NCBI GenBank assembly: GCA_903929755.1
Contig: CAIYVZ010000206.1
Location: 49,964 to 113,963 of the forward strand
Length of the DNA stretch: 64,000 nt
Reading direction: 5' to 3'
From: an uncultured Acidobacteriia bacterium
GTDB taxonomy: Bacteria; Acidobacteriota; Terriglobia; Bryobacterales; Bryobacteraceae
Positions 35,617-43,918 of this stretch are shown one piece after another (positions within the stretch are counted from its first letter, which is position 1; the number at the start of each line of letters is the position of its first letter). Under the pieces are notes generated by a model that was not told the origin of the DNA, made no database searches, and saw nothing but the letters and a program-made list of their open reading frames with translations. Position numbers and translations under genes: made by a program.

Positions 35617-36390
35617 ATGCCGGCGACCAGACTCCAGCGACGTACCTTTCTGGCGCTGGTCGCCGGCACCCCATTTCTTCGGGCACAGTCACCCAACCTG
35701 ACTGTCCCGAAGAAAATCCTCCCCCTCCTCGCCACCACCGCCCACGTCCAGGGCATCGACACCGACGGCCAGCACCTCTGGGTCACCGCAGTCGACCGGC
35801 CCACCTCCAAAGGCTTCCTCTACCGCTTCGCACTCCCTGATGGCCGCCTCGAACAGACTCTCGAAGTCCAGGACGGCCCCCGTTACCACCCCGGAGGCCT
35901 GCAGCTCCACGCGGGCTCCCTCTGGCTCCCCGTCGCGGAATACCGCCGCACCAGCACCGCCCTCATCCAGAAACGCAACGCCAAAACCCTCGCCCTCGAA
36001 TTCCAGTTCCCCGTCGACGACCACATAGGCTGTGTCGCCGTTACCCCCGACACCCTAATCGGAGGCAACTGGGACAGCCGCGACTTCTACGTCTGGGACC
36101 ACCAGGGCAAGCTCCTCCGCAAAGTCTCCAACACTACCGGAAACTCTTTCCAGGACCTGAAGTTCTCCCGCGGCCAACTCGTCGGCTCGGGAACCCTCCC
36201 CGGCAACAAGCCGGCAATCGACTGGTTGAACCTCCCCGACTTCACACAAACCCGTCGCCTCACCGCCGGCAACACCGACACCGGAGCCCCGCTAACCCGC
36301 GAAGGTATGACCCTCTGGAACGACGAGATCTGGTTCCTGCCCGAAGACGGAGCCAGCCGCCTCATCGTCTACTCCCTCCCCAAGCAATAA
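35617..36390 (+). CDS. Exported beta-propeller-like protein, DUF6454-like
   Basis: A 257-residue protein with a Tat-like N-terminus (RLQRRTFLALVAGTPFLRAQ: twin Arg, Phe-Leu, hydrophobic core). The mature part has repeated short beta motifs that could form a propeller: VQGIDTDGQHLWVTAVD, YHPGGLQLHAGSLWLPVAEY, DTLIGGNWDSRDFYVWD and WNDEIWFLPEDG. I assign it to DUF6454 from these motifs with moderate certainty. Relatives are poorly characterised. The three-base gap to the receptor gene suggests a receptor plus periplasmic partner, possibly a ligand-processing or binding protein. Confidence 0.7.
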   Translation: MPATRLQRRTFLALVAGTPFLRAQSPNLTVPKKILPLLATTAHVQGIDTDGQHLWVTAVDRPTSKGFLYRFALPDGRLEQTLEVQDGPRYHPGGLQLHAGSLWLPVAEYRRTSTALIQKRNAKTLALEFQFPVDDHIGCVAVTPDTLIGGNWDSRDFYVWDHQGKLLRKVSNTTGNSFQDLKFSRGQLVGSGTLPGNKPAIDWLNLPDFTQTRRLTAGNTDTGAPLTREGMTLWNDEIWFLPEDGASRLIVYSLPKQ

Positions 36391-36516
36391 GCTCCGCCGG
36401 CCTCACCGCCGATCATGCACGCCCAAAATCCAGTCAAAATATTTTTTAACTCTATTCTCAGCCCCCTCAACAACTTACGGTCCTCACCGGCTCGAATGCC
36501 TCCCCCCCCCCGCCTG

Positions 36517-36708
36517 CTAACTCTCAAGCCAGCAACTGCCTGAATATCGAACGCTTCGGACTTTACCCAGCCCGGCCCACCCGTCGAGGCTCATCCCTGT
36601 ACCTTTGGCTGTTGCTTCCCACGGTTTGATGGACACCACTTCGAATACCCGGGCCTGTGCAAACAGCGGCGCAGCCACCAGCAGCGTAAGGCCCTGGCCA
36701 AAGTTCAT
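36517..36708 (-). pseudogene. TIGR03435-type gene relic
   Basis: The minus-strand frame begins with a good signal peptide and family N-terminus (MNFGQGLTLLVAAPLFAQAR, then VFEVVSIKPWEATAKGTG). It then runs, after a deletion and frame change, into a copied piece of the neighbour's coding region (36532-36585) and stops. It is the stump of a second TIGR03435 gene that has lost nearly everything after its first 40 codons. Confidence 0.65.
36532..36585 (+). repeat. 54-base direct repeat, block A copy 1
   Basis: Identical over 54 bases to 37446-37499, which lies inside the intact TIGR03435 gene. Sequence outside the block differs on both sides. Confidence 0.9.
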
Positions 36709-36774
36709 TTCCCAATCCTAAATCCTTATTGGGTCAGCACAATTGGTGCCTGCCAGAACGCCGCCTTCTGACCC
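36643..36774 (+). repeat. About 132-base direct repeat, block B copy 1
   Basis: Matches 37769-37899 with four substitutions and one single-base indel. The block covers the signal-peptide ORF and the last 16 or so codons of the VWFA-related gene, so the ancestral unit contained both genes. Confidence 0.9.
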
Positions 36775-36886
36775 CGTCGATAGCGGCAGCAATCCTGCAG
36801 TGCGCTACCGAACTGCGCCGGCCGGGCATTCGTGGCAGACTTTGCTAGCCCAATCTGTACACACACTTACTATTGCGCGCGGGAGT

Positions 36887-37741
36887 TCAGTTCGCGGAGG
36901 GCCGCTCTACGCGCTCGATCACAAACATCTCGACCTTCGCCTTCTTCGGCTCCAGTTTTAATCCCAACGTCTCTTCAAATACTGTAAAAACGCTCGGACG
37001 CCCCGGATCGTGGACGTTTTCCGGCCCCGTCGGCATAGCCTGCCCCGGAGCCAGCGGTGTCATCGATATCCAGCCTTCCGTATCTATCTTGTACAGTCCC
37101 TGGATGCCAGTCTGGTCCACCACCGGGCGGTCCATCCAGTTCTCCACATAGAGCGCGATGTCGCTCATATCAACCGCCTGACCGTGCAGGCCCCTCCCCA
37201 TGTCGCCATTCATATGGTGACAATAAAATCCGTCGTCCGGAGGCTGCAAGGGGCAATCCTTCTCTTCGGTTACGATCTTTCCGAGCTTCGGCCCCTTCTT
37301 ACCAGGTGCCATCACGTACGCCGGCATTTCTCTCACTTCGCTCCGGACAACCAGCCCGAACCGCTCCGCCAACAACGCACGAAGCATCAGGCGCGTCCGG
37401 GCTTCCCGCTCATTCGCCGAAATCCCCGGAGCGAACATCCCCGGCGCAACTGCCTGAATATCGAACGCTTCGGACTTTACCCAGCCCGGCCCACCCGTCA
37501 GCCTGGACGACTGAAACGGAACGTTATAGGCATTCGCAATCAGCCAGTGCAGCGGCATGTTCGCCACCGTCAGTTGGCCGCCGGGCGATACCGCGAAGCG
37601 CATAGGCCTGTGTTCCCCCGCATTCGCCGTAGGCTTTACCGATGCAACTTCAAACGAGACGCGACCGATGGTTGTCGGGGAAGATGCCTGATCCTGAGAA
37701 AATGCGGTAGTGAGCAGCACGAACATCGAAAGGTATCTCAT
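36887..37741 (-). CDS. TIGR03435 family soil-associated acidobacterial protein
   Basis: A 284-residue exported protein (MRYLSMFVLLTTAFSQ signal) of TIGR03435, a family of unknown function with many copies per genome in Solibacter-type Acidobacteria. The N-terminal mark is FEVASVKP, followed by GGQLTVANMPLHWLIANAYN, TGGPGWVKSEAFDIQAVAPG, RTRLMLRALLAERFGLVVRS and the C-terminal PVVDQTGIQGLYKIDTEGW and LGLKLEPKKAKVEMFVIERV. All expected blocks are present, so this copy is complete. It lies downstream of the VWFA-related gene on the same strand, separated by a short relic ORF. Confidence 0.9.
   Translation of the reverse strand: MRYLSMFVLLTTAFSQDQASSPTTIGRVSFEVASVKPTANAGEHRPMRFAVSPGGQLTVANMPLHWLIANAYNVPFQSSRLTGGPGWVKSEAFDIQAVAPGMFAPGISANEREARTRLMLRALLAERFGLVVRSEVREMPAYVMAPGKKGPKLGKIVTEEKDCPLQPPDDGFYCHHMNGDMGRGLHGQAVDMSDIALYVENWMDRPVVDQTGIQGLYKIDTEGWISMTPLAPGQAMPTGPENVHDPGRPSVFTVFEETLGLKLEPKKAKVEMFVIERVERPSAN
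37446..37499 (+). repeat. 54-base direct repeat, block A copy 2
   Basis: The source-like copy, inside the intact TIGR03435 coding region (codons for the GGPGWVKSEAFDIQAVA part). Its partner is 36532-36585. Confidence 0.9.
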
Positions 37742-37834
37742 CTAATTCTCCGGGGACATTCGTTCCAGGAATACCCGGGCCTGTGCAAACAGCGGCGCAG
37801 CCACCAGCAGCGCAAGGCCCAGGCCAAAGTTCAT
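37742..37834 (-). pseudogene. Orphan signal-peptide ORF (30 codons), relic
   Basis: It reads MNFGLGLALLVAAPLFAQAR then VFLERMSPEN and stop, with the stop directly followed by the ATG of the TIGR03435 gene (TAGATG). The first 22 residues match the relic at 36517-36708, so this is the remaining start of a deleted TIGR03435 gene. It might still act as a leader ORF for translational coupling. Confidence 0.5.
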
Positions 37835-37899
37835 TTCCCAATGCTAATCCTTATTGGGTCAGCACAATCGGTGCCTGCCAGAACGCCGCCTTCTGACCC
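37769..37899 (+). repeat. About 131-base direct repeat, block B copy 2
   Basis: The copy in the intact locus, spanning the signal-peptide ORF and the 3' end of the VWFA-related gene. Its partner is 36643-36774. Confidence 0.9.
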
Positions 37900-39944
37900 G
37901 CCGGATTCAGCACCGTCACCTGACAGTCGTACCGTCCCGCAGGCAACTGGCTCAACGACATGCTGAACTTCAGCGGCACTGTCTTCAATCGATTCGGCAA
38001 ACCTTCCGTCACCTGCAAAGGCTGCGTCTCAAACGCCTTCGTCTGCCCTCGATAGAACGTCACAAACGCCACCAGTGGCTCAAACGCCGTGGCATTCGGT
38101 TCATATGCCTGCAGGTAGACATACAAGTCTTTATTCCGAGAGAACACGTGCGTCACGTTCGCCAGCAGCTTCTGGCCGTTCTGGATCAAAGGATTTGCAA
38201 TCGGCGTCTTGCCGTTGTCTTTACCCGCGGTGAACAAGGCATCCCTCATCTCCACCAGCTGGCTGCTCAGCACCACGGAACTGATCGGAATCCGCTTGTC
38301 TTCTTTATTCAGATTCGGCACCAGAAACTTCGTCATGTAAGTCCCGATACGGCCCGTTTCGTCGTCCCGCGCCAGTATCTTGATCGTGTAATTCCCCGGC
38401 AATAACGTGAAGCCCGTATCGTACTGAATCGGCCGCTTCACCAGTTCCGCAGCCGTGTCGCCGGAGAGCTTAATATCCACTTTGTCGCGGACATTGCTCA
38501 CCGTAGTCCCAAACTCATCCTTCACTTCGCCAATAAAATCGATCAGGGTGCGCTCACCACCCGACTTCTTCACCAGCGCCAGTTCGCTCCCCGGAACTTT
38601 CACCGTCACCGGCACAAAGTACTCGGCGCGATTCATCTGGAAGTAATCCACTTCCATGGCGAGCGTTAACTCCGTGATTGGGTCGCCCAGCATTAACGCA
38701 TCTTCCAGCTGACGCTCCTTATCCGCCGCAGTGAACTTGCTGAACGTTTTACCGGCAAAGAACCCCTGCCGGTAATCGAGCTTTGCATCCTGAATATTCA
38801 CCGTAATTTTCACGCGCCGGAACTTACCATCCAGAGCCGTCTGATTCGTGTAATATCCAAGGATGTAGTAACTGGAGATCGCCTGCTGGGCATTCACAAT
38901 CCCCATCGCCAGATCATTGTTATCCAGCAGAGCCTTCCCTCCCGTATCCGCAGCCAGCGAATACATCGTGTCCTGCGATCTTTGGAAGCTCGTTGCCATA
39001 GAGAGCGCCGACGCCCCCGAATACATCCCCTGTCCACCAGGAGAACCCACCGTCGCATCACCCAGTGGGGCGGACGCCACAAGCCCACGCGCATCCACCG
39101 GGAAGAACGACACATTCGCCCGAATCGCAGCATTCACCGTCGCCTGCATCTGCGCCTGATTGCTCGAGCCACTCAACCGCAGGCCGCTCGAGAAATACAC
39201 CAGCGACTTCTTCTCCGTCAGCGTTCCCAGCATCTTCACCGCTGTTTGCAGCGCTGCCAGCTGACGGTCCGTATTAAACAGATTGAACTCGGCATCATTC
39301 TGGCCAAACGCCGTGCCCGTATCAGCCGAAGTATCCGTCTCCTCAAAGCCCTGGCCTTCACCAACTATCAGCTTTTCAATCGACGCTTCCAGCGCCACCC
39401 GGTCCGAAGTGAAGTCATTTAATACCTTCACCGCAGCCCCTGTGTACTCCAGAATCGCCGCTTCATCCGACCCCGTCATCTGCGTCCGGATAAACTTCCG
39501 CGCCGAACCCAACGCGCGAATCTGATCCGGAACCTGCATAGCCGCCATATCGAAATACAGCGCCAGCAAACGATGGTCGCGATGCCGAATATCCCCCGGA
39601 GGCTCAGGGGCAATCTGCCCGGAGGTTACGGAAGACACCGGCGTATTCACAAGCTTCGCCGCCGCAACCGCAGTCGGCATCGGGGCCGCCTTCGCATCAT
39701 CGAACTTCTGATACTCGGCAAATTGAATTGTCTGCACAATGTTGTTCTCGGTAAGCGTGAAGTCCTTCGCGGTCAGGCCCTCAATCGGCTTGCCGCTCTT
39801 GTCCTTCACGAACACCGTCTCAATCACCAGTTGCGTATTGCTCTTGAAGGTGACCATCCCCTCCTCCGCGGCGGGAGGTTTCGGAGCCTGCTGCGCGGTC
39901 ATCGTCAGCGAAAAGGCCAGCACAACTGCAGTAAAGCGTTTCAT
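37851..39944 (-). CDS. VWFA-related acidobacterial domain protein (TIGR03436 type)
   Basis: A 697-residue exported protein (MKRFTAVVLAFSLTMTAQQA signal). Residues about 30-280 form the VWFA-related domain: VIETVFVKDKSGKPIEGLTA with KDFTLTENN, then RLLALYFDMAAMQ, FIRTQMTGSDEAAILEY and LVYFSSGLRLSG. The usual MIDAS DxSxS is not there (DMAAM), so metal-dependent adhesion is doubtful. The C-terminal half is beta-rich (GFTLLPGNYTIKILARDDET and LPAGRYDCQVTVLNPAGQKA). The ATG at 39944 follows the receptor stop by two bases, so it is in an operon with that receptor. Function is unknown; surface or periplasmic binding is likely. Confidence 0.88.
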   Translation of the reverse strand: MKRFTAVVLAFSLTMTAQQAPKPPAAEEGMVTFKSNTQLVIETVFVKDKSGKPIEGLTAKDFTLTENNIVQTIQFAEYQKFDDAKAAPMPTAVAAAKLVNTPVSSVTSGQIAPEPPGDIRHRDHRLLALYFDMAAMQVPDQIRALGSARKFIRTQMTGSDEAAILEYTGAAVKVLNDFTSDRVALEASIEKLIVGEGQGFEETDTSADTGTAFGQNDAEFNLFNTDRQLAALQTAVKMLGTLTEKKSLVYFSSGLRLSGSSNQAQMQATVNAAIRANVSFFPVDARGLVASAPLGDATVGSPGGQGMYSGASALSMATSFQRSQDTMYSLAADTGGKALLDNNDLAMGIVNAQQAISSYYILGYYTNQTALDGKFRRVKITVNIQDAKLDYRQGFFAGKTFSKFTAADKERQLEDALMLGDPITELTLAMEVDYFQMNRAEYFVPVTVKVPGSELALVKKSGGERTLIDFIGEVKDEFGTTVSNVRDKVDIKLSGDTAAELVKRPIQYDTGFTLLPGNYTIKILARDDETGRIGTYMTKFLVPNLNKEDKRIPISSVVLSSQLVEMRDALFTAGKDNGKTPIANPLIQNGQKLLANVTHVFSRNKDLYVYLQAYEPNATAFEPLVAFVTFYRGQTKAFETQPLQVTEGLPNRLKTVPLKFSMSLSQLPAGRYDCQVTVLNPAGQKAAFWQAPIVLTQ

Positions 39945-39946
39945 GT

Positions 39947-42900
39947 TTAGAACCTCACCCGCATACTCAACTGTGTGGATCGCATGGGACCCGCCACCAT
40001 TGGCAGCCCGAATTGCGAGCTTCCCACTGTCGTATTCCAACTCGGGAACCGCACGTTATTCAAAGGGTTCGTCGCATCCAGCCGCACATCCATACTCAGC
40101 CTGTCCTTCAACCGGAACGTCCGCGCCATGGAAGCATTCAGCGTAAACTGCGTCGGCCCGGTAATCGTGTTCCGTCCTGCATTGCCCCAAAAGCCCAATG
40201 CCGGAGCCGCATACGAAGCCGGGTTCAGATACAGTCCGCCTGGCGCATCATACAGCGGCGCGCCCGTGTAGTCCGGACGAATGGTTCCCGTCACACCAGT
40301 GCCGCGAACAGCCGTCAGATACACCGGCGAAAGCGGAGTCCCTGTGCCCAGATTCAGCTGCGAAGTAATCGTCCAGTCCCGCACCGCCGTGCCTCGCCAG
40401 CCATCCAGGAACATGCCGCCCCTGGCCCCAACACCCGTGCTGTACTGCGACTGCAGCGTCAGCACATGCCGCTGATCAAAGTTCGACAAACCACGCTCCC
40501 CACGCAGATTCGTCCAGTCCTGAGCAATCATCTGCCCGCCCCCGCCGCGTCCGCCCAAAATACCGTTGTCAATCGCCTTCGAGAACGTGTAATTCGCCGT
40601 CGCAGTAAATCCGTGATGCAACCGCCGCCGCAACTGCAGCTGCAGCGCTTCACGAGTCGAGTTGCCGTTCGAAGCCATATAGTTAAACCCGGCCGGACAA
40701 GCTGGACAGGGGTTTGCCGCACCCGTCGGATACGTGTTTGGCAGGAATGACTGGGGAGCCCGCGTACCCTTAATGCCCAGATATGTCGCGGTCATAATCA
40801 GTGAAGCCGGCAGATCCCGCTGTATCGCCAGGGACCACGTGTGCGTATATCCAATGCGGAAGTCCGGATCAATCGCAAACGTGTTCGCCGTCGTGTTCGG
40901 CGACTGCAGGAAGCCATTTGCCAAACTCAGCGGATTTGCCGCTGTATTCTGCACACTCAGACTCTTCGAGAGCGGAGACTGCTGCGCCATCTGCACGGCG
41001 ATCGACTGATACACCGAAGTATTGTAAGTCGTCCCGTAACCCGCGCGAACCACCATCGAGTCACCCGCAACCGGCCGCCACGCCAAACCAATCCGGGGCT
41101 GGAACGCTTTCTTGTCGCGCCGTACCAGGGAGTCCGCAAAAGTCCGTCCCGTCAAAGACCCAACCGGCTTGTTCGCCACCACAGGAGCCGCGCCTTTGAA
41201 ACCCGGCGTAATATCCAGATTCACCAGCCGCCCATACTTTTCCGTGATCGGCGCATTGTACTCCCAGCGCACGCCATAGTTCAGCGTGATACTCGGGTTC
41301 ACCCGCCAGTCATCCGTAATGTACCCGTCATACACAGACGCCCGGAAGTACTTATCCGCGTTACCAAACGCGATGGCACTGGTATCCGGAACGCCCAGCA
41401 GGAAGCCGCCTAAGTCGGACTTAGTCGTCGCCCCGGTAAACGTAAAGCTGCCCCGCGCATCCTGCTGCCCCAGATAGTTAAACTGCTGGCGCCGATAATC
41501 CCCGCCGTAGGTGAAGTTATGCGGCGAATGATTCCAATACATATTCGCCGACGCCGATGACGTCTGGAATCGATTGAACGCATACTGCGCGTCGTACAAC
41601 CCGGCATACCCGCTCGCGAAATTCAGATTCGGCGGACCCCAGTTCACCGCTTCCTGATTATTCCCCCGAATCCCCGCCTCCCCCGAAACATTCCGCACGT
41701 TCGCAAACTGCGGAGTTGTACGCGACGACAGGTTGTTGAAATTCACCCGCGACGTCAGGAACATGCGCTGGCTAAACCGGTGCGTCCAGTTCGCCGCAAC
41801 ATCAATCCCCGACGACTCCGACCCATCCACAAAATTAAACAGATTCGGATTCGCCCCCCGCGAGTTCTGATAGCCAAACGTGCCAAACACCTGGTCTGTG
41901 CGGTTCAAAGATTTCGAAAGTCGCGACTGCAGATTGTCCTGGTTGCTGGTGCCCTTCAGCGCCGTTTGGTAGTTGTACCGCGAAGACCCCGTAAAATTCG
42001 GCAGCGGATACAATGCCGCCAGCACCCTTGAAGCCGCACTGATCCTGCTCACCGGAATCACGTTCCCCGGAAAAGCATCGCCTGTCGTCGGGTCCAGAAC
42101 TGCGGTACTCAACACCCCGGTCCGTTCTAAAGCCGTAGGCATCAAAGCCGGCTGCACACTCGCATTTCGATTCCGCGCCATCTGGTACGACACGAAGAAA
42201 TTCGGCGCGTTGTTCGCATTGAACAGATGCGGAATCCGCAAGGGCCCACCCACCTGCGCCGACGTCGAGATCCGGTTATAGGCAGGCTTCGCCGTATCCT
42301 GCCCCGTCAAACTAAACGACCTCGCATCCAAAACCGAGTTCCCAAAGATGGCGCCGACATTCCCCGTATACAGCGACCCCGCACCGCGCCGGTTATTTCC
42401 AAACGCGCCCGACATCCCAAAGTTCGAAGCCGCCGCATTGTTCGCCGACCCGTTGATATTGAACGCATCCGCCGCACTCTGTGCCTCCGCCGGTTGATCC
42501 GCGGCAGGCTTCTCTTCCGCTCCCGGCGTGCGCGCAGGTGGCGCACCCGTCGCGCTTGCATTCACCTGCGCTCGCTTGAACCCCTGGCTCTCCGGATTCA
42601 CATTCTGAGAGACCGGCTTCGCTTTACCCTTCCGCGAGGTCGTCGCCGGTGCCGCCTTTGTCCCTGATTCCGCCGGTGCCGCCGTCACCACTGGAACCGG
42701 CGCGGACGCAGGACTAATCGCCCGAATTTCATCCACCGTCAACAGCTTCAGGTCAATCACCGGAGCTTCTGACGCCCCCCCCACCGTCACGTCCTGCTTC
42801 GCGCTGGCGAAACACAGCATATCCACCTGGAGGTTCCAGACACCGTCCGCCAGATCAGGGAACGAGTACGCCCCGTTCATCCCCGTAACCGCGCCCAGCC

Positions 42901-43048
42901 TTTGCGCCCCCTGCGACGCGGTCACCGTCGCGCCTGGCAAAGGCAGGCCCGCGAAACGCACCGTACCGTGGTGTTCAGAAGCGACCATCGGCAGTACCAG
43001 CACGCCCGCCATCAAAATCCGGGTCGTTGCCCAACGTGTGAAAGTCAT
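39947..43048 (-). CDS. TonB-dependent receptor with N-terminal carboxypeptidase-regulatory-like domain
   Basis: A 1,033-residue outer-membrane receptor. The signal peptide is TTRILMAGVLVLPMVAS, followed by a short regulatory domain (GTVRFAGLPLPGATVTASQG, GAYSFPDLADGVWNLQVD). An unusual low-complexity linker rich in Ala, Pro and Lys comes next (about residues 110-200), before the plug-like NINGSANNAAASNFGMSGAF. The barrel ends QLSMRVRF. The ATG at 43048 is chosen because the signal peptide starts there and GGGAG lies upstream. It sits two bases after a short TIGR03435 gene and two before the VWFA gene, so all three are one operon. The ligand is unknown. Confidence 0.88.
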   Translation of the reverse strand: MTFTRWATTRILMAGVLVLPMVASEHHGTVRFAGLPLPGATVTASQGAQRLGAVTGMNGAYSFPDLADGVWNLQVDMLCFASAKQDVTVGGASEAPVIDLKLLTVDEIRAISPASAPVPVVTAAPAESGTKAAPATTSRKGKAKPVSQNVNPESQGFKRAQVNASATGAPPARTPGAEEKPAADQPAEAQSAADAFNINGSANNAAASNFGMSGAFGNNRRGAGSLYTGNVGAIFGNSVLDARSFSLTGQDTAKPAYNRISTSAQVGGPLRIPHLFNANNAPNFFVSYQMARNRNASVQPALMPTALERTGVLSTAVLDPTTGDAFPGNVIPVSRISAASRVLAALYPLPNFTGSSRYNYQTALKGTSNQDNLQSRLSKSLNRTDQVFGTFGYQNSRGANPNLFNFVDGSESSGIDVAANWTHRFSQRMFLTSRVNFNNLSSRTTPQFANVRNVSGEAGIRGNNQEAVNWGPPNLNFASGYAGLYDAQYAFNRFQTSSASANMYWNHSPHNFTYGGDYRRQQFNYLGQQDARGSFTFTGATTKSDLGGFLLGVPDTSAIAFGNADKYFRASVYDGYITDDWRVNPSITLNYGVRWEYNAPITEKYGRLVNLDITPGFKGAAPVVANKPVGSLTGRTFADSLVRRDKKAFQPRIGLAWRPVAGDSMVVRAGYGTTYNTSVYQSIAVQMAQQSPLSKSLSVQNTAANPLSLANGFLQSPNTTANTFAIDPDFRIGYTHTWSLAIQRDLPASLIMTATYLGIKGTRAPQSFLPNTYPTGAANPCPACPAGFNYMASNGNSTREALQLQLRRRLHHGFTATANYTFSKAIDNGILGGRGGGGQMIAQDWTNLRGERGLSNFDQRHVLTLQSQYSTGVGARGGMFLDGWRGTAVRDWTITSQLNLGTGTPLSPVYLTAVRGTGVTGTIRPDYTGAPLYDAPGGLYLNPASYAAPALGFWGNAGRNTITGPTQFTLNASMARTFRLKDRLSMDVRLDATNPLNNVRFPSWNTTVGSSQFGLPMVAGPMRSTQLSMRVRF

Positions 43049-43050
43049 TG

Positions 43051-43479
43051 CTACTTCATTCTCCCAGGGCCTGTCAGCCCGACCTTCCGCGGTACCAGGT
43101 CCAGCCCCAACTGCTCCCGCACCGCACTGAAGATCGACCTGGTCTCCACCGCGGCATTCAAATCCGCACGCTCTTTTGCGGACTTCGGGCCCGTGTCCGG
43201 AGTCCACGCCAGCTTCACGTCATACTCGCCAGTCAAACCGGTTTCGTCCACTACCGCACGCCCCACAATGTCCGACAGCAGTCCGGCCAGTTCGGGCATA
43301 GTCACCCTGCGGCCCACCAGGGTGCCCTTACCACGTGAAACGATCTTCTTTGACCCAGGCGGGGAGTCAGGAATCTGCGTGCCACTGCGTCCCACTGCCA
43401 GCGTATACGCCTGCGTTGGAACCTGCGCCCACATCATCGCCGCAAGGCACACCACTCCCACTACCCTCAGGACCATCAT
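43051..43479 (-). CDS. Short TIGR03435-type protein (N-terminal half missing)
   Basis: A 142-residue exported protein: signal peptide MMVLRVVGVVCLAAMMWAQV, then a tail that matches only the C-terminal half of TIGR03435 (VGRRVTMPELAGLLSDIVGR, AVVDETGLTGEYDVKLAW, SIFSAVREQLGLDLVPRKV). The N-terminal FEVASVKP and central blocks are absent. Because it has its own signal peptide, start and tight spacing to the receptor, it looks like a stable short form rather than debris. It is the first gene of the receptor-VWFA operon. Confidence 0.75.
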   Translation of the reverse strand: MMVLRVVGVVCLAAMMWAQVPTQAYTLAVGRSGTQIPDSPPGSKKIVSRGKGTLVGRRVTMPELAGLLSDIVGRAVVDETGLTGEYDVKLAWTPDTGPKSAKERADLNAAVETRSIFSAVREQLGLDLVPRKVGLTGPGRMK

Positions 43480-43838
43480 CTGTATCTATGACGTAATTTC
43501 GAGATCAACGTTGGGAAAGTTCCATTAAAAAATGAAGTTTGAGGAACTGGACACACATACCAGTCCGAAGGCACCACCTCGTGCCCGCCCGAATGCATCT
43601 CATAGACCGGTTCCGCCGCAATCGCCGCAGTAGAACGTGGCGGCGCCAATTCCCTCGCTCACGAACTTCATCGGACTTATCTTCTCAATCCCCCGGTAAC
43701 CCGCCGCCGGACAGCCTTGCCCTCAAACGCCGGCCCGGTTTGGTCTGAGTCGTGCATTCTGGGTCAAGTTGGCACTTCACCACCCAGGCGCGGCAGGTAC
43801 TTAACTCGGGAGGGCTGCCGAATTTGGAGGGCCGACCC
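43480..43838. other. Interval without a recognisable gene
   Basis: It holds the upstream regions of the minus-strand receptor operon and of fliS. Near 43600-43660 the minus strand reads ATFYCGDCGGTGL, perhaps a scrap of a lost gene, but nothing supports an intact frame. Confidence 0.45.
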
Positions 43839-43866
43839 TAAAGTAGCCCAAGACTGCAACCGATAG
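43839..43866 (+). promoter_or_regulatory. Candidate sigma-28 (FliA) promoter of fliS
   Basis: TAAA at 43839-43842, a 16-base spacer and ACCGATAG at 43859-43866 match the flagellar sigma-28 pattern (TAAA, 15 bases, GCCGATAA) at six of eight -10 positions. It lies about 52 bases before the fliS start. The spacer is one base long. Confidence 0.4.
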
Positions 43867-43888
43867 ACTATCGGCCACCGATGGCCGA
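43860..43888. promoter_or_regulatory. Two overlapping palindromes upstream of fliS
   Basis: CCGATAG-A-CTATCGG (43860-43874) and TCGGCCA-CCGA-TGGCCGA (43871-43888) are both perfect inverted repeats sharing four bases. They overlap the candidate -10 element and the predicted transcription start, a good place for a repressor. There is no U-tract, so a terminator is unlikely. Confidence 0.45.
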
Positions 43889-43918
43889 GTGATACTCATA
43901 CCCCGGGGATGAACAGGA

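Larger units (their letters stand above)
36391..36886. other. Interval made of scrambled relics of the neighbouring TIGR03435/VWFA genes
   Basis: There is no intact gene. At least two segments are near-identical copies of sequence about 0.9-1.1 kb to the right (see repeat entries), joined in shortened order. The remainder (36391-36516 and 36775-36886) shows nothing recognisable. Confidence 0.7.

Noticed and set aside
43769..43790. TGGCAC as a sigma-54 promoter before fliS
   Set aside because: The required TTGC element at the right spacing is absent.
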